From: Frankia tisae
Lineage (GTDB): Bacteria > Actinomycetota > Actinomycetes > Frankiales > Frankiaceae
Direction of reading: 5' to 3'
DNA length: 35,153 nt
Assembly: GCF_025403405.1 (NCBI RefSeq)
Contig: NZ_JANEZT010000019.1
Span: forward strand, 1-35,153
Position numbers and translations under genes: made by a program. This document shows, piece by piece, positions 15,299 to 22,328 of this stretch; the stretch's first letter is position 1, and the number at the start of each line of letters is the position of its first letter. The notes beneath the pieces were generated by a model. The model ran no database searches. It was not told where the DNA came from and was given only the letters and a program-made list of their open reading frames with translations.

Positions 15299-16513
15299 TC
15301 AGGAAGTGGCGCCGGACTCCTTGAACTCGATGATCTTGTCCCAGTCGTACCCGAGCTCGAGGAGGATCTCCTCGGTGTGCTGGCCGTGCTCGGGGGCGGC
15401 GGTGAGTTCGAGGTGCTTCTCGTCGAACTGCACCGGGCTCGCCGCGACGGAGAACGTGTTGCCGTTGCCATCGGTGATCTTCGGCAGGTAGCCGTTGGCC
15501 TGGACCTGCGGGTCGGAGTGCAGCTCGGGGGCGGTGCGCACGGCGTCCCAGACGCCGTCGAAGTCGGCCAGGGCCTTCTCCCAGTGCGACAGCGGCGCCG
15601 ACTCGAAGGTTGCCCGCAGCTCGGCGATGCACTCGCGCCGGTTGACGAAGCGGACCTTCGCGTCGCTGTACCGGGGGTCGTCGATGAGGTCCGTGCGGCC
15701 CAGGCGGGTGCAGAAGTCCGACCAGAAGCGGTCGGCCTGCAGCAGCACGACCGCGAGGAAACGGCCGTCGCCGGTGCGGTAGAGGTTCGCGACCGGGTTG
15801 GGCATCTCCTCGAGCTGGAACTTCGGGATCGGAGCGCCGGTGACGCCCGCCCCGACGATATCCGGGGCGAGCTGCCAGATCGCCGCGGCCAGCAGGGACA
15901 CGTCGACGACGGACGGCTCGCCGCTGCGCTCGCGGCGGAACAGCGCCGCGGCGATGCCGCCCGCGAGCGCGAAGCCGCCGTAGGTGTCACCGAAGGCGGG
16001 CCGCTGCGGCGCGGGCCAGTCGCCCTCGTGCGGGATGAGCGAGTCGCCGATGCCGCCGCGCGACCAGTAGGCGGCCATGTCGTAGCCGCCGCGGCCGGCC
16101 TGCTCCCCGCGCGAGCCGTAGCCGTGGCCACGGGCGTAGATGACCTTCGGGTTCCAGGCGCGGACGTCGTCGACGTCGATGCCGGCGCGGGCGCGGGAGT
16201 CGGGCAGCAGGTTCGTGACGAACACGTCCGACTCCGCCACCAGCTTCTGCAGGATCTCGCGGCCGGACTCGCTGCCGATGTCCAGGCCGAGGCTGCGCTT
16301 GCCGCGGTTGGGCTGCTCGACGAAGTGGTTGATGCTGCCGGCGCCGGCGACGATGCCAGAGCTGATCAGGCCGCGCTGCGGGTCACCCGTGACCGGGTGC
16401 TCGATCTTGACGACGTCGGCGCCCCAGTCGGCGAGCACGGCGCCTGCCGACGGGACGAACGTCCACGTCGCCACCTCGACGACCCGCACACCGGCCAGGA
16501 TGTCCTGCCTCAT
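15299..16513 (-). CDS. CaiB/BaiF type III CoA-transferase
   Basis: This 404-residue enzyme starts with MRQDILAGVRVVEVATW and carries ADWGADVVKIEHP, the RGKRSLGLDI segment and GDTYGG, whose Asp (D176) is in the position of the catalytic aspartate. It would activate an acid as its CoA ester, probably feeding the acyl-CoA dehydrogenase encoded next. The ATG at 16513 fits the family start. However, the GAGGAG ribosome site (16541-16546) is 27 bases away because a 17-bp duplication has placed a second ATG (16530) at the proper distance. That ATG encodes only MRQDIR and its stop overlaps the true start as ATGA. An alternative in-frame ATG at 16564 has no visible ribosome site. Confidence 0.9.
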   Translation of the reverse strand: MRQDILAGVRVVEVATWTFVPSAGAVLADWGADVVKIEHPVTGDPQRGLISSGIVAGAGSINHFVEQPNRGKRSLGLDIGSESGREILQKLVAESDVFVTNLLPDSRARAGIDVDDVRAWNPKVIYARGHGYGSRGEQAGRGGYDMAAYWSRGGIGDSLIPHEGDWPAPQRPAFGDTYGGFALAGGIAAALFRRERSGEPSVVDVSLLAAAIWQLAPDIVGAGVTGAPIPKFQLEEMPNPVANLYRTGDGRFLAVVLLQADRFWSDFCTRLGRTDLIDDPRYSDAKVRFVNRRECIAELRATFESAPLSHWEKALADFDGVWDAVRTAPELHSDPQVQANGYLPKITDGNGNTFSVAASPVQFDEKHLELTAAPEHGQHTEEILLELGYDWDKIIEFKESGATS

Positions 16514-16533
16514 CGGATGTCCTGCCTCATCGG
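16498..16533 (-). repeat. 17-bp tandem duplication over the CoA-transferase start
   Basis: Two exact copies of CCGATGAGGCAGGACAT (minus strand) lie at 16517-16533 and 16500-16516. Each contains an ATG and the first codons of the gene. The upstream copy gives a six-codon frame, MRQDIR, ending in TGA at 16510-16512, which overlaps the real ATG (16511-16513). Confidence 0.93.
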
Positions 16534-16584
16534 CTCCGGTCTCCTCGAACAGTTCGATGTCCATATGGACTGGATCTATACGTT

Positions 16585-16617
16585 GTATGTCGCACATGCG
16601 GTGTATGTCGCACATAC
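16585..16617. promoter_or_regulatory. Two phased operator-like dyads
   Basis: GTATGT-CGC-ACATGC (16585-16599, one mismatch) and GTATGT-CGC-ACATAC (16603-16617, perfect) are spaced exactly 18 bp apart upstream of the CoA-transferase. Such phased pairs are typical of sites bound cooperatively by two regulator dimers. The regulator is not identified. Confidence 0.5.
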
Positions 16618-16728
16618 TTCGAAGGCGGATCGGCTGGCCGTGGGGGCGGCGTGACCGGTCCGGATGCCGCTGGCGGACGCATGCTGATCACCGCGCCCGA
16701 CGGCCCCACCGGTCGAGCATCCTGCATG

Positions 16729-16757
16729 TTGACATGACCGTCAAACGTCGCTCCAAT
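16729..16757 (+). promoter_or_regulatory. Candidate promoter of the SnoaL-SDR-LLM operon
   Basis: TTGACA (16729-16734) and TCCAAT (16752-16757) are 17 bases apart. The -35 box overlaps a TTGAC/GTCAA dyad (16729-16744). The -10 box is weak, so this is tentative. Confidence 0.3.
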
Positions 16758-16803
16758 GACGATGGCGAGGCCAGCGGCGGCCTCCCGGGAAGGTGGGCGA
16801 GCG

Positions 16804-16938
16804 ATGACGACGGACATTCCTGACTTACGAGGCCAGAGAAGGGCCCCCACGTCGTCCGCCCCCGGGCAGGTCACAGGTCGAGTGCCCGCCGAATCTGTCG
16901 CTCCCGTCAACATCGGCGCGCGGGAGGCCCGCCGATGA
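16804..16938 (+). CDS. Possible small leader ORF (44 aa), uncertain
   Basis: The frame starts at ATG 16804, ten bases after GGAAGG, reads MTTDIPDLRGQRRAP and continues to TGA 16936-16938, overlapping the next start as ATGA. The overlap style is the same as for real gene pairs in this window, which is the only support. No family resemblance is seen; it could be a translational leader or non-coding. Confidence 0.25.
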   Translation: MTTDIPDLRGQRRAPTSSAPGQVTGRVPAESVAPVNIGAREARR

Positions 16939-17519
16939 GCGCGCTGACAGGCGGGCCGGCGACGGTCGGTGACGAGGCCGCGATCCGCCGGGTGCTGCTG
17001 GAGTACTGCCGCGGCATCGACCGCCTCGACCTCGAACTGGTCCGCGGCTGCTACTGGCCGGAGGCGACCGACCGGCACGGGCCGTTCACCGGCACCCGCG
17101 ACGAGTTCATCGACTGGGTCGGCCCGCTGCTGGGCCGCCAGACCATGACCATGCACCACCTCGGCAACGTCCTCGTCGACATCCCCACCGGCCACGACGT
17201 CGCCGACGCCCACGTCGCCGTCGCCGAGAGCTACGGCGTCGCCTACCACGCGGGCGAGCCCGCCGGCGACGTGCGGTGGAACTACGCCGCGGGCTTCCGC
17301 TACGTCGACCGGTTCGAACGCCGCGACGGGCGGTGGCGCATCGCCGACCGGATCACCGTCATCGAATGGGTCCGGCCCTGGGACGCCGACCGCGCCCGGA
17401 TCACCAAGTTCGGCGACCATCTGCCCCGCCGCGACCGCACCGACCCGCTCTACTCCACCCTGCAGGCCGCCGCTCGCCCGGCCTCCCCGGCCTCCGTGGT
17501 CGCCGGGGAATCGGTGTGA
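16935..17519 (+). CDS. SnoaL-like (NTF2-fold) protein
   Basis: This 194-residue protein has the SnoaL_4/scytalone-dehydratase-like pattern. The first helix region is AAIRRVLLEYCRGIDRLDLE, followed by CYWPEATD, then MTMHHLGNVLVDI and the strand end RYVDRFERRDGRWRIADR. Such proteins are small dehydratases, isomerases or ring-hydroxylating subunit relatives; no specific reaction is assigned. A GGGAGG site lies seven bases before the ATG. Its stop overlaps the GTG of the next SDR by four bases, so it leads a coupled operon of oxidoreductases, suggesting a step in the same breakdown pathway. Confidence 0.83.
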   Translation: MSALTGGPATVGDEAAIRRVLLEYCRGIDRLDLELVRGCYWPEATDRHGPFTGTRDEFIDWVGPLLGRQTMTMHHLGNVLVDIPTGHDVADAHVAVAESYGVAYHAGEPAGDVRWNYAAGFRYVDRFERRDGRWRIADRITVIEWVRPWDADRARITKFGDHLPRRDRTDPLYSTLQAAARPASPASVVAGESV

Positions 17520-18268
17520 GGCTGGCGGAGACGGTCGCCCTGGTGACCGGGGCCGGCCAGGGCGTCGGCCGCGGCGTGGCGCTGGCACTGGCCGCCGAGG
17601 GCGCCGCCGTCGCGGTCGTCGGGCGGACGCTGGCCAAGTGCGAGACCGTGGCGGCCGAGATCGTCGAGCGGGGCGGGCGGGCGATCGCGGTGCAGGCCGA
17701 CGCCGGGGTCCGCGCCGATGTGGACGCCGCCGTGACCGCGGTGCGCGCCGCGCTCGGCCCGGTGACGAGCCTGGTCAACGTCGCGCAGACCACCCGCTAC
17801 GGTTCGATCCGCCGGCTCACCGAGGACGACCTGGCCGCCGTCTGGCAGTCGGGCCCGGTCGGGTCGCTGCGGTTCATGCAGGCCTGCTTCGACGACCTGC
17901 GGGCCAGCAGGGGCAGCGTGGTCAACTTCGGCTCGGGCAGCGGGCTGACCGCCCGCCCCGCGATGGGCGCCTACGCCGCGGCCAAGGAGGCGCTGCGGAC
18001 GATGAGCCGCGTCGCCGCCGCCGAGTGGGGTCGCTACGGCATCCGGGTCAACGTCGTCTGCCCGCTCGCCGGCTCGCCCGGCTTCGACAGCTGGACCGCC
18101 GACCTGCCCGACGCCGCGGCCAGCCTGGCCGCCCAGGTACCGCTGGGTCGACTCGGCGACGCCGAGGCCGACGTCGGCCGCGCCGTGGTCTTCCTCGTCG
18201 GCCCGGACGCCCAGTACATCACCGGCACGACGCTGATGGTCGACGGCGGCTATGACTACCTCCGGTGA
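17516..18268 (+). CDS. SDR-family oxidoreductase
   Basis: This is a 250-residue classical short-chain dehydrogenase/reductase. The nucleotide motif is TGAGQGVG (11-18), the catalytic triad is S140, Y153 and K157 (YAAAK), and the C-terminal ITGTTLMVDGG is typical. It would oxidise or reduce an alcohol/ketone, possibly the 3-hydroxyacyl-CoA of a beta-oxidation-like pathway. The GTG at 17516 overlaps the SnoaL stop as GTGA; the much longer open frame upstream is a shadow of the SnoaL gene. Its end overlaps the next SDR by 17 bases. Confidence 0.92.
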   Translation: MRLAETVALVTGAGQGVGRGVALALAAEGAAVAVVGRTLAKCETVAAEIVERGGRAIAVQADAGVRADVDAAVTAVRAALGPVTSLVNVAQTTRYGSIRRLTEDDLAAVWQSGPVGSLRFMQACFDDLRASRGSVVNFGSGSGLTARPAMGAYAAAKEALRTMSRVAAAEWGRYGIRVNVVCPLAGSPGFDSWTADLPDAAASLAAQVPLGRLGDAEADVGRAVVFLVGPDAQYITGTTLMVDGGYDYLR

Positions 18269-19127
18269 GCCGGCCGGCGGCACCGGCGGCCACGGTCCGT
18301 TGGCCGGCGAGGTCGCGCTGGTCACAGGCGCGGGTTCGGGAATCGGCGCGGCCAGCGCCCGCCGGCTCGCCGCCGAGGGCGCGGCGGTCGCCGTCACCGA
18401 CATCGCCGACGCGTCGGCGCGTCGCGTCCGCGACGAGATCGTCGCGGCCGGTGGGAGGGCGCTCGCCCTCGCTCTCGACGTCGCCGACGCCGCCGCCGTG
18501 CGCGACTGCGTCGAGCGGGTCGCGGGCGAACTCGGCCCGATCAGTGTGCTGCACAACAACGCCGCCGCGACCGCGCTGTCCGGTGGCGGCGGCGACGCCG
18601 AGGTGCTGACCATGACGGCGGAGCTCTGGGACGCGACGATGGCCGTCAACGTGCGCGGGCCCATGCTGCTGGCGCGTGCCGTGCTCCCCGCGATGATCGC
18701 CGCCGGCCGCGGGTCGATCGTCAACACCTCGTCGGGGGCCGCCGCGGCCGCCGAGCACCTGCGCCCGGCCTACGGGGCGTCGAAGGCGGCGCTGGAGTCG
18801 CTGACCCGCAGCATCGCCACCCGCTACGGCCCGGTGGGGGTGCGCTGCAACGCCATCGCCCCGGGGCTCGTGCTGACCGACACCGTCCGCGGACCCGGCC
18901 GGGGGCTGCGCCGGATGCGCGCCGTGTTCGCCGCGCACACCCCGTCCCCGCTGGGCACGCCCGACGAGGTCGCCCGGGTCGTGGCGTTCCTCGCCTCCGA
19001 CGCCGCCCGCTACGTCAACGGGGTCGTGCTGCGCGTCGACGGCGGCATGGGCGCCGCCCAGCCCTACCTCGCGGACCTGCTCGGTCGCCACACCGCGGTC
19101 GAGAACGCCCCGACCGTGAACTCCTGA
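18252..19127 (+). CDS. SDR-family oxidoreductase
   Basis: This 291-residue classical SDR has a short Gly-rich N-terminal extension before TGAGSGIG (25-32). NNAA is in the expected place (HNNAAAT), and S161, Y174 and K178 (YGASK) form the catalytic set. The C-terminal VNGVVLRVDGGMG is family-typical. It overlaps the preceding SDR by 17 bases and is followed after a nine-base gap by the GTG-led duplicated start region of the LLM gene. It is probably an NAD(P)-dependent dehydrogenase of the same pathway; the substrate is unknown. Confidence 0.92.
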   Translation: MTTSGEPAGGTGGHGPLAGEVALVTGAGSGIGAASARRLAAEGAAVAVTDIADASARRVRDEIVAAGGRALALALDVADAAAVRDCVERVAGELGPISVLHNNAAATALSGGGGDAEVLTMTAELWDATMAVNVRGPMLLARAVLPAMIAAGRGSIVNTSSGAAAAAEHLRPAYGASKAALESLTRSIATRYGPVGVRCNAIAPGLVLTDTVRGPGRGLRRMRAVFAAHTPSPLGTPDEVARVVAFLASDAARYVNGVVLRVDGGMGAAQPYLADLLGRHTAVENAPTVNS

Positions 19128-19142
19128 GGAGAGCCTGTGACC

Positions 19143-19185
19143 AAGTGGGGCACGCGATGAAGTGGGGCACGCGATGAAGTGGGGC
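19143..19185 (+). repeat. 17-bp tandem duplication over the LLM oxidoreductase start
   Basis: Two exact copies of ACGCGATGAAGTGGGGC (19152-19168, 19169-19185) follow a partial copy AAGTGGGGC (19143-19151). The ribosome site GGAGAG before GTG 19137 leads into a frame VTKWGTR ending at 19160. The first ATG (19157) leads to MKWGTR ending at 19177. Each stop overlaps the next ATG as ATGA, and the last ATG (19174) opens the real gene. Confidence 0.93.
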
Positions 19186-20055
19186 ATCGTCTTCGCCAGC
19201 ACCGGGTTCCCCGACCCCGAGGATGCCGTGGCGCTCGCCGTCGCGGCCGAGCAGGCCGGGTTCGAGTCGCTGTGGGCGCCGGAGCACGTCGTGCAGTCAC
19301 GCCGCACCGATGCCACCCCGTACCGCGGCGTCACCAACGGCAGCATGGACCGGCTGTCGCGGCGCGGCGGCATGCCCGACCCGCTGATCTGGCTGACCTA
19401 CGTCGCCGCCGTCACCACCCGCATCCGCCTCGGCACCGGCGTGCTGATCCTGCCCGAGCACCAGCCCACGGTGCTGGCCAAGACCGCGGCCACCCTCGAC
19501 CATCTCTCCGGGGGCCGGCTGATGCTCGGCATCGGCGTCGGCGAGCTGCCCGAGGAGTACGCCGCCGTCGGTATGGAGTTCCGCAACCGGGGCCGGCGCA
19601 TGGACGAGTACATCGACGCCATGCGGGTGCTGTGGCGCGACGACTCGGCGACCTTCACCGGCGAGCATGTCAGCTTCGACCAGGTCGAGTGCCGGCCGTG
19701 GCCGGTGCGCCGGGCGATCCCGCTGTTCGTCGGCGGGGCGTCGGACGCGGCGGTCCGCCGCGCGGCGACCCGCGGCGACGGCTACTTCCCGTTCGTCTTC
19801 CCCGGCCAGGACCCCCTCGTCGAGCTCCCGAAGCTGCTCGCCCGGGTCCGCGAGGAGACCAGGGCGGTCGGGCGCGACCCCGACGCCATGGAGTTCACCG
19901 CGGGCGGCGCGCGCAACGTCGAGGAGGCGAAGGTGTACGCCGACTTCGGCGTCCACCGGCTCACCGTCGCCGTGCGCGGGCGCACGATCGCCGAGATGCG
20001 CGACGACGTCGCCCGCCTCGGCGACACGCTTGTCGCCCCAACGGTCGACCTGTGA
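19174..20055 (+). CDS. LLM-class F420/flavin-dependent oxidoreductase
   Basis: This 293-residue luciferase-like monooxygenase-family TIM barrel begins MKWGIVFAST. Marks are GFESLWAPEHVV, TRIRLGTGVLILPEHQP, LDHLSGGRLMLGIGVGEL and RRMDEYIDAMRVLWRD, the pattern of mycobacterial/Frankia F420-dependent enzymes. It would catalyse a hydride transfer or oxygenation on the pathway substrate. ATG 19174 is chosen because it gives the canonical N-terminus; GTG 19162 (adding VGHA) is in frame but unusual. The start lies in a 17-bp duplication that displaces it from the ribosome site. Its stop overlaps the next SDR start as GTGA. Confidence 0.9.
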   Translation: MKWGIVFASTGFPDPEDAVALAVAAEQAGFESLWAPEHVVQSRRTDATPYRGVTNGSMDRLSRRGGMPDPLIWLTYVAAVTTRIRLGTGVLILPEHQPTVLAKTAATLDHLSGGRLMLGIGVGELPEEYAAVGMEFRNRGRRMDEYIDAMRVLWRDDSATFTGEHVSFDQVECRPWPVRRAIPLFVGGASDAAVRRAATRGDGYFPFVFPGQDPLVELPKLLARVREETRAVGRDPDAMEFTAGGARNVEEAKVYADFGVHRLTVAVRGRTIAEMRDDVARLGDTLVAPTVDL

Positions 20056-21038
20056 CCGCCGCGGATCCCGGGCCGCTGTCGTTCGCCGGGCGCACCGTGC
20101 TCGTCACGGGCGCCGGGCGCGGCGTTGGCCGGGCGCACGCGCTCGCCTTCGCCGCCCGCGGGGCCGCCGTCGTCGTCAACGACCTGCCCGAACCCGCCGG
20201 GGCGCCCCTGGGGGCGCCGGGAGATGACGGGGCCGACGGGGCCGACGGGGCCGAGGCCGTCGTCGCCGAGATCCGCCGGGCCGGGGGCAGGGCCGTCGCG
20301 CACCTCGGCGACGTCGCCGAGCCGGGGGTCGCCGAGGCGCTGGTCGAGCGCGCGCTCGCCGCGTTCGGCCGCGTGGACGTCGTCGTGGCCAACGCCGGCA
20401 TCGACCGGATCGTGCGGCTGCGCGAGGTCACCGCCGACGTGCTCACCGAGTTCTTCCGGGTGCACGTGCTGGGCACCTGGGCGCTGTGCTCCGCGGCCTG
20501 GTCGCACCTGGCGCAGCAGGGCTACGGCCGGATCGTGACGACGACCTCGGCCGCCGGCTACTTCGGCCTGGCCGCCGCGCTGCCGTACACGGTCGCGAAG
20601 GGCGCCCTGCACGGCCTGACCCAGACGCTCGCCCTCGAAGGCGCCCGGCGCGGCATCACCGTCAACGCGGTCGCGCCGTTCGCCGCGTCCCGGCTGGCCG
20701 CCGACCGCACCCGGTCGCGGCCCGAGATGTACGCGGCGATCGAGCGGGTCGCCCCGCCGGCGTCGGTGGCCGCGGTGGCGCTCTGGCTCGCGCACGAGTC
20801 GACGACCGTCACCGGCCTGGCGTTCGAGGCCGGCGTCGACGCGGTCGGCCGGATCGCCGTCGCCACCGGCGACGTCCTCACCGTCGACGGCGCCCTCACC
20901 CCCGAGGACATCCGCGCCGGCGCGGCGCTGCTGACCGGCGGCGCCGTGACCGTGCCCGACCTCGGCGCCGCCGACCGCCCGCTGACCCGCCGCCTCACCG
21001 CACGCGCCGCCGCGGCCGCGGCCTACCGGACCGCCTGA
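20052..21038 (+). CDS. SDR-family oxidoreductase with C-terminal extension
   Basis: This 328-residue protein has an SDR core with TGAGRGVG (19-26) and S166, Y179 and K183 (YTVAK). Its pattern FAGRTVLVTGAGRGVGRAHA with a longer insert after the second strand (NDLPEPAG...) resembles the (3R)-hydroxyacyl-CoA dehydrogenase part of multifunctional enzymes. About 60 residues extend past the usual SDR end. The insert holds a GADGADGA stretch encoded by 9-bp repeats. GTG 20052 overlaps the LLM stop by four bases. It is the last gene of the operon; a nested hairpin follows. Confidence 0.9.
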   Translation: MTAADPGPLSFAGRTVLVTGAGRGVGRAHALAFAARGAAVVVNDLPEPAGAPLGAPGDDGADGADGAEAVVAEIRRAGGRAVAHLGDVAEPGVAEALVERALAAFGRVDVVVANAGIDRIVRLREVTADVLTEFFRVHVLGTWALCSAAWSHLAQQGYGRIVTTTSAAGYFGLAAALPYTVAKGALHGLTQTLALEGARRGITVNAVAPFAASRLAADRTRSRPEMYAAIERVAPPASVAAVALWLAHESTTVTGLAFEAGVDAVGRIAVATGDVLTVDGALTPEDIRAGAALLTGGAVTVPDLGAADRPLTRRLTARAAAAAAYRTA

Positions 21039-21074
21039 CAAACCTGTGCTCCTCGAGAGGGACCGTGCCCCCAA

Positions 21075-21133
21075 GAGCCGAGTGCAGCATCCACGCAAGG
21101 CCAGGCGAAGACGAGCCTGGTGGTTCTCGGCTC
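21075..21133. terminator. Nested stem-loop between operon ends
   Basis: GAGCCGAG (21075-21082) pairs with CTCGGCTC (21126-21133), enclosing CCAGGC (21101-21106) and GCCTGG (21115-21120). It lies between the convergent SDR and membrane-protein genes and may terminate both transcripts. The rest of the 265-base gap shows no gene. Confidence 0.4.
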
Positions 21134-21303
21134 GCTTACCTGTGCCAATCCCGCCCAGTGAGGGAACCCGGCCGGTAGGGCGCGGACGCAGCGGTCACTC
21201 ACGTCACCGTGGTCGTGGTCGTGGGTCTGATGTTCGCGTTTGGGTTCGGTGATACGGCTCCAGCTCGGGCTGCGTCTGGGGTCGCCGGTAGCAGGCCTCG
21301 CGG

Positions 21304-21927
21304 TCAGGCTGGCGACGGGCAGGTCGCGACGGCGCGGATCCCGGTGACGGCCTGTAGGTCGACGTCGACGTTGCCGACGTCCGTATGCAGGGTGAGTAAT
21401 CCGGCGCGGATGCGTGCAACGCCGCCGCAGAACGGGCCGGTGGGTGTCTGGACCTCGAGCAGTGATCCGCTCGCCGCCGGCCCGTACCAGGTGACGCCGA
21501 CCGCGGCGACGAGCAGCCCGGCGCAGGTGAACACCAGCACGACGCCGAGCCGCAGCGCCCGTACGGCACGTAACGCCTCGGCATGGTCGCGGACCACGTC
21601 GGGGGTCTGGACTTCGACGGTGACGACCGCCGGCCGGCCGTGCGCCGCGGACAACAGGCACACGGCGCCGATGCCGCCCGCGACCAGTGCCGCGAGCAGC
21701 AGGAGTCCGACGACCGCCGCCCACGGCGAGGCGAGGTCGTCGATCTCCGAACGGCCCCGGATGAGACCGAAGCCGACCAGGCCGGCGATGAGCCCGGCCA
21801 GGGCGTTACGCCAGGAAAGCGCGGCCGCCCGCACCCGCGGGAGCTCCTCGCGAAGCATGCGCTGGGTCAGCTGGGCGGCGTGGGCCTCCGCCGGCGTCGC
21901 CGTCCGGCGGGGGCCGGACGCGGTCAC
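21304..21927 (-). CDS. Three-TM membrane protein, third gene of CHAT operon
   Basis: This 207-residue protein has a basic N-terminal segment (about 20-40) and membrane helices at about 42-56, 69-93 and 127-149. Between the second and third helices is a loop with VEVQTPDVV. The tail of about 58 residues holds LEVQTPTGP and two cysteines (C167, C203). With positive charges at the N-terminus, the tail should lie outside, where the cysteines could form a disulfide. The GTG at 21927 overlaps the preceding stop as GTGA, so it is co-translated with the zinc-type protein. I do not recognise the family. Its coupling to a caspase-like protein makes a membrane effector or anchor plausible. Confidence 0.75.
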   Translation of the reverse strand: MTASGPRRTATPAEAHAAQLTQRMLREELPRVRAAALSWRNALAGLIAGLVGFGLIRGRSEIDDLASPWAAVVGLLLLAALVAGGIGAVCLLSAAHGRPAVVTVEVQTPDVVRDHAEALRAVRALRLGVVLVFTCAGLLVAAVGVTWYGPAASGSLLEVQTPTGPFCGGVARIRAGLLTLHTDVGNVDVDLQAVTGIRAVATCPSPA

Positions 21928-22328
21928 GCCGGCCCGGTCTGGTGCAGCCAGTAGGCGCCGCAACCGTGGTAGCTCTCGGGGCGGCCCGCATGGCTCTCCT
22001 CGCAGGTGCAGATGACCGTCAGGTCGCTGCCGGCGGTGGGCGCGGGAGGGCGGGTCCGGCGCGGCGGCAGCAGGCCGCGGACGACCACGTTGGTCGCGTA
22101 GTACGTCATGTAGTGGCCGCAGCGCGGGCAGTGGCCGCGCAGGAGTAGACCGCCGCGGAGTGGGCGATCCTGGTGGAAGGTGGCCTCCGCATGCGCGCGG
22201 AAGTCGGGGTCGGTCACTTCCTCGTAGCCGACGGCGCGTGGGGCGGCCGGCGGATGGTCAGGCGACGGCGGGATCACGGTCACGGGCAGCTCCTCGGGCT
22301 CGACCGCGACCTGGCATGGGCAGGTCAT
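21924..22328 (-). CDS. Cysteine-rich putative zinc-binding protein, second gene of CHAT operon
   Basis: This 134-residue protein starts MTCPCQVAVEPEELPV. It has CPRC at 67-70, CTC at 107-109 and HGC at 121-123, spaced like a zinc ribbon or treble clef, plus an extra C3-P-C5 pair at the N-terminus. A Pro-rich stretch (20-30) links the start to the zinc region. The ATG at 22328 overlaps the CHAT stop as ATGA and its own stop overlaps the next start as GTGA. The much longer open frame upstream is an antisense-like shadow of the CHAT gene in another frame. I do not recognise a named family; an adaptor or nucleic-acid/protein-binding role is possible. Confidence 0.78.
   Translation of the reverse strand: MTCPCQVAVEPEELPVTVIPPSPDHPPAAPRAVGYEEVTDPDFRAHAEATFHQDRPLRGGLLLRGHCPRCGHYMTYYATNVVVRGLLPPRRTRPPAPTAGSDLTVICTCEESHAGRPESYHGCGAYWLHQTGPA

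Larger units (their letters stand above)
16514..16934. other. Divergent intergenic region (CoA-transferase / SnoaL operon)
   Basis: This 421-base region separates the CoA-transferase from the SnoaL-led operon. It contains the duplicated start, two phased dyads (16585-16617), a CCATATGG palindrome (16561-16568) and a candidate plus-strand promoter (16729-16757). A short frame from ATG 16804 (44 residues, GGAAGG ten bases upstream) ends in ATGA overlap with the SnoaL start. It resembles no family I know and may be a leader peptide or chance. Confidence 0.55.

Noticed and set aside
12784-16131. A 1115-codon open frame on the minus strand across the acyl-CoA dehydrogenase and CoA-transferase genes
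   Set aside because: It runs in another phase over two well-identified genes, is dominated by Arg/Pro/Ala/Gly and has no family motifs; long empty frames are normal in very GC-rich DNA.
21304-21927. Bacterial gasdermin as CHAT partner
   Set aside because: The protein has three hydrophobic helices and an outside tail, not the soluble beta-rich gasdermin fold with a short C-terminal inhibitory peptide.
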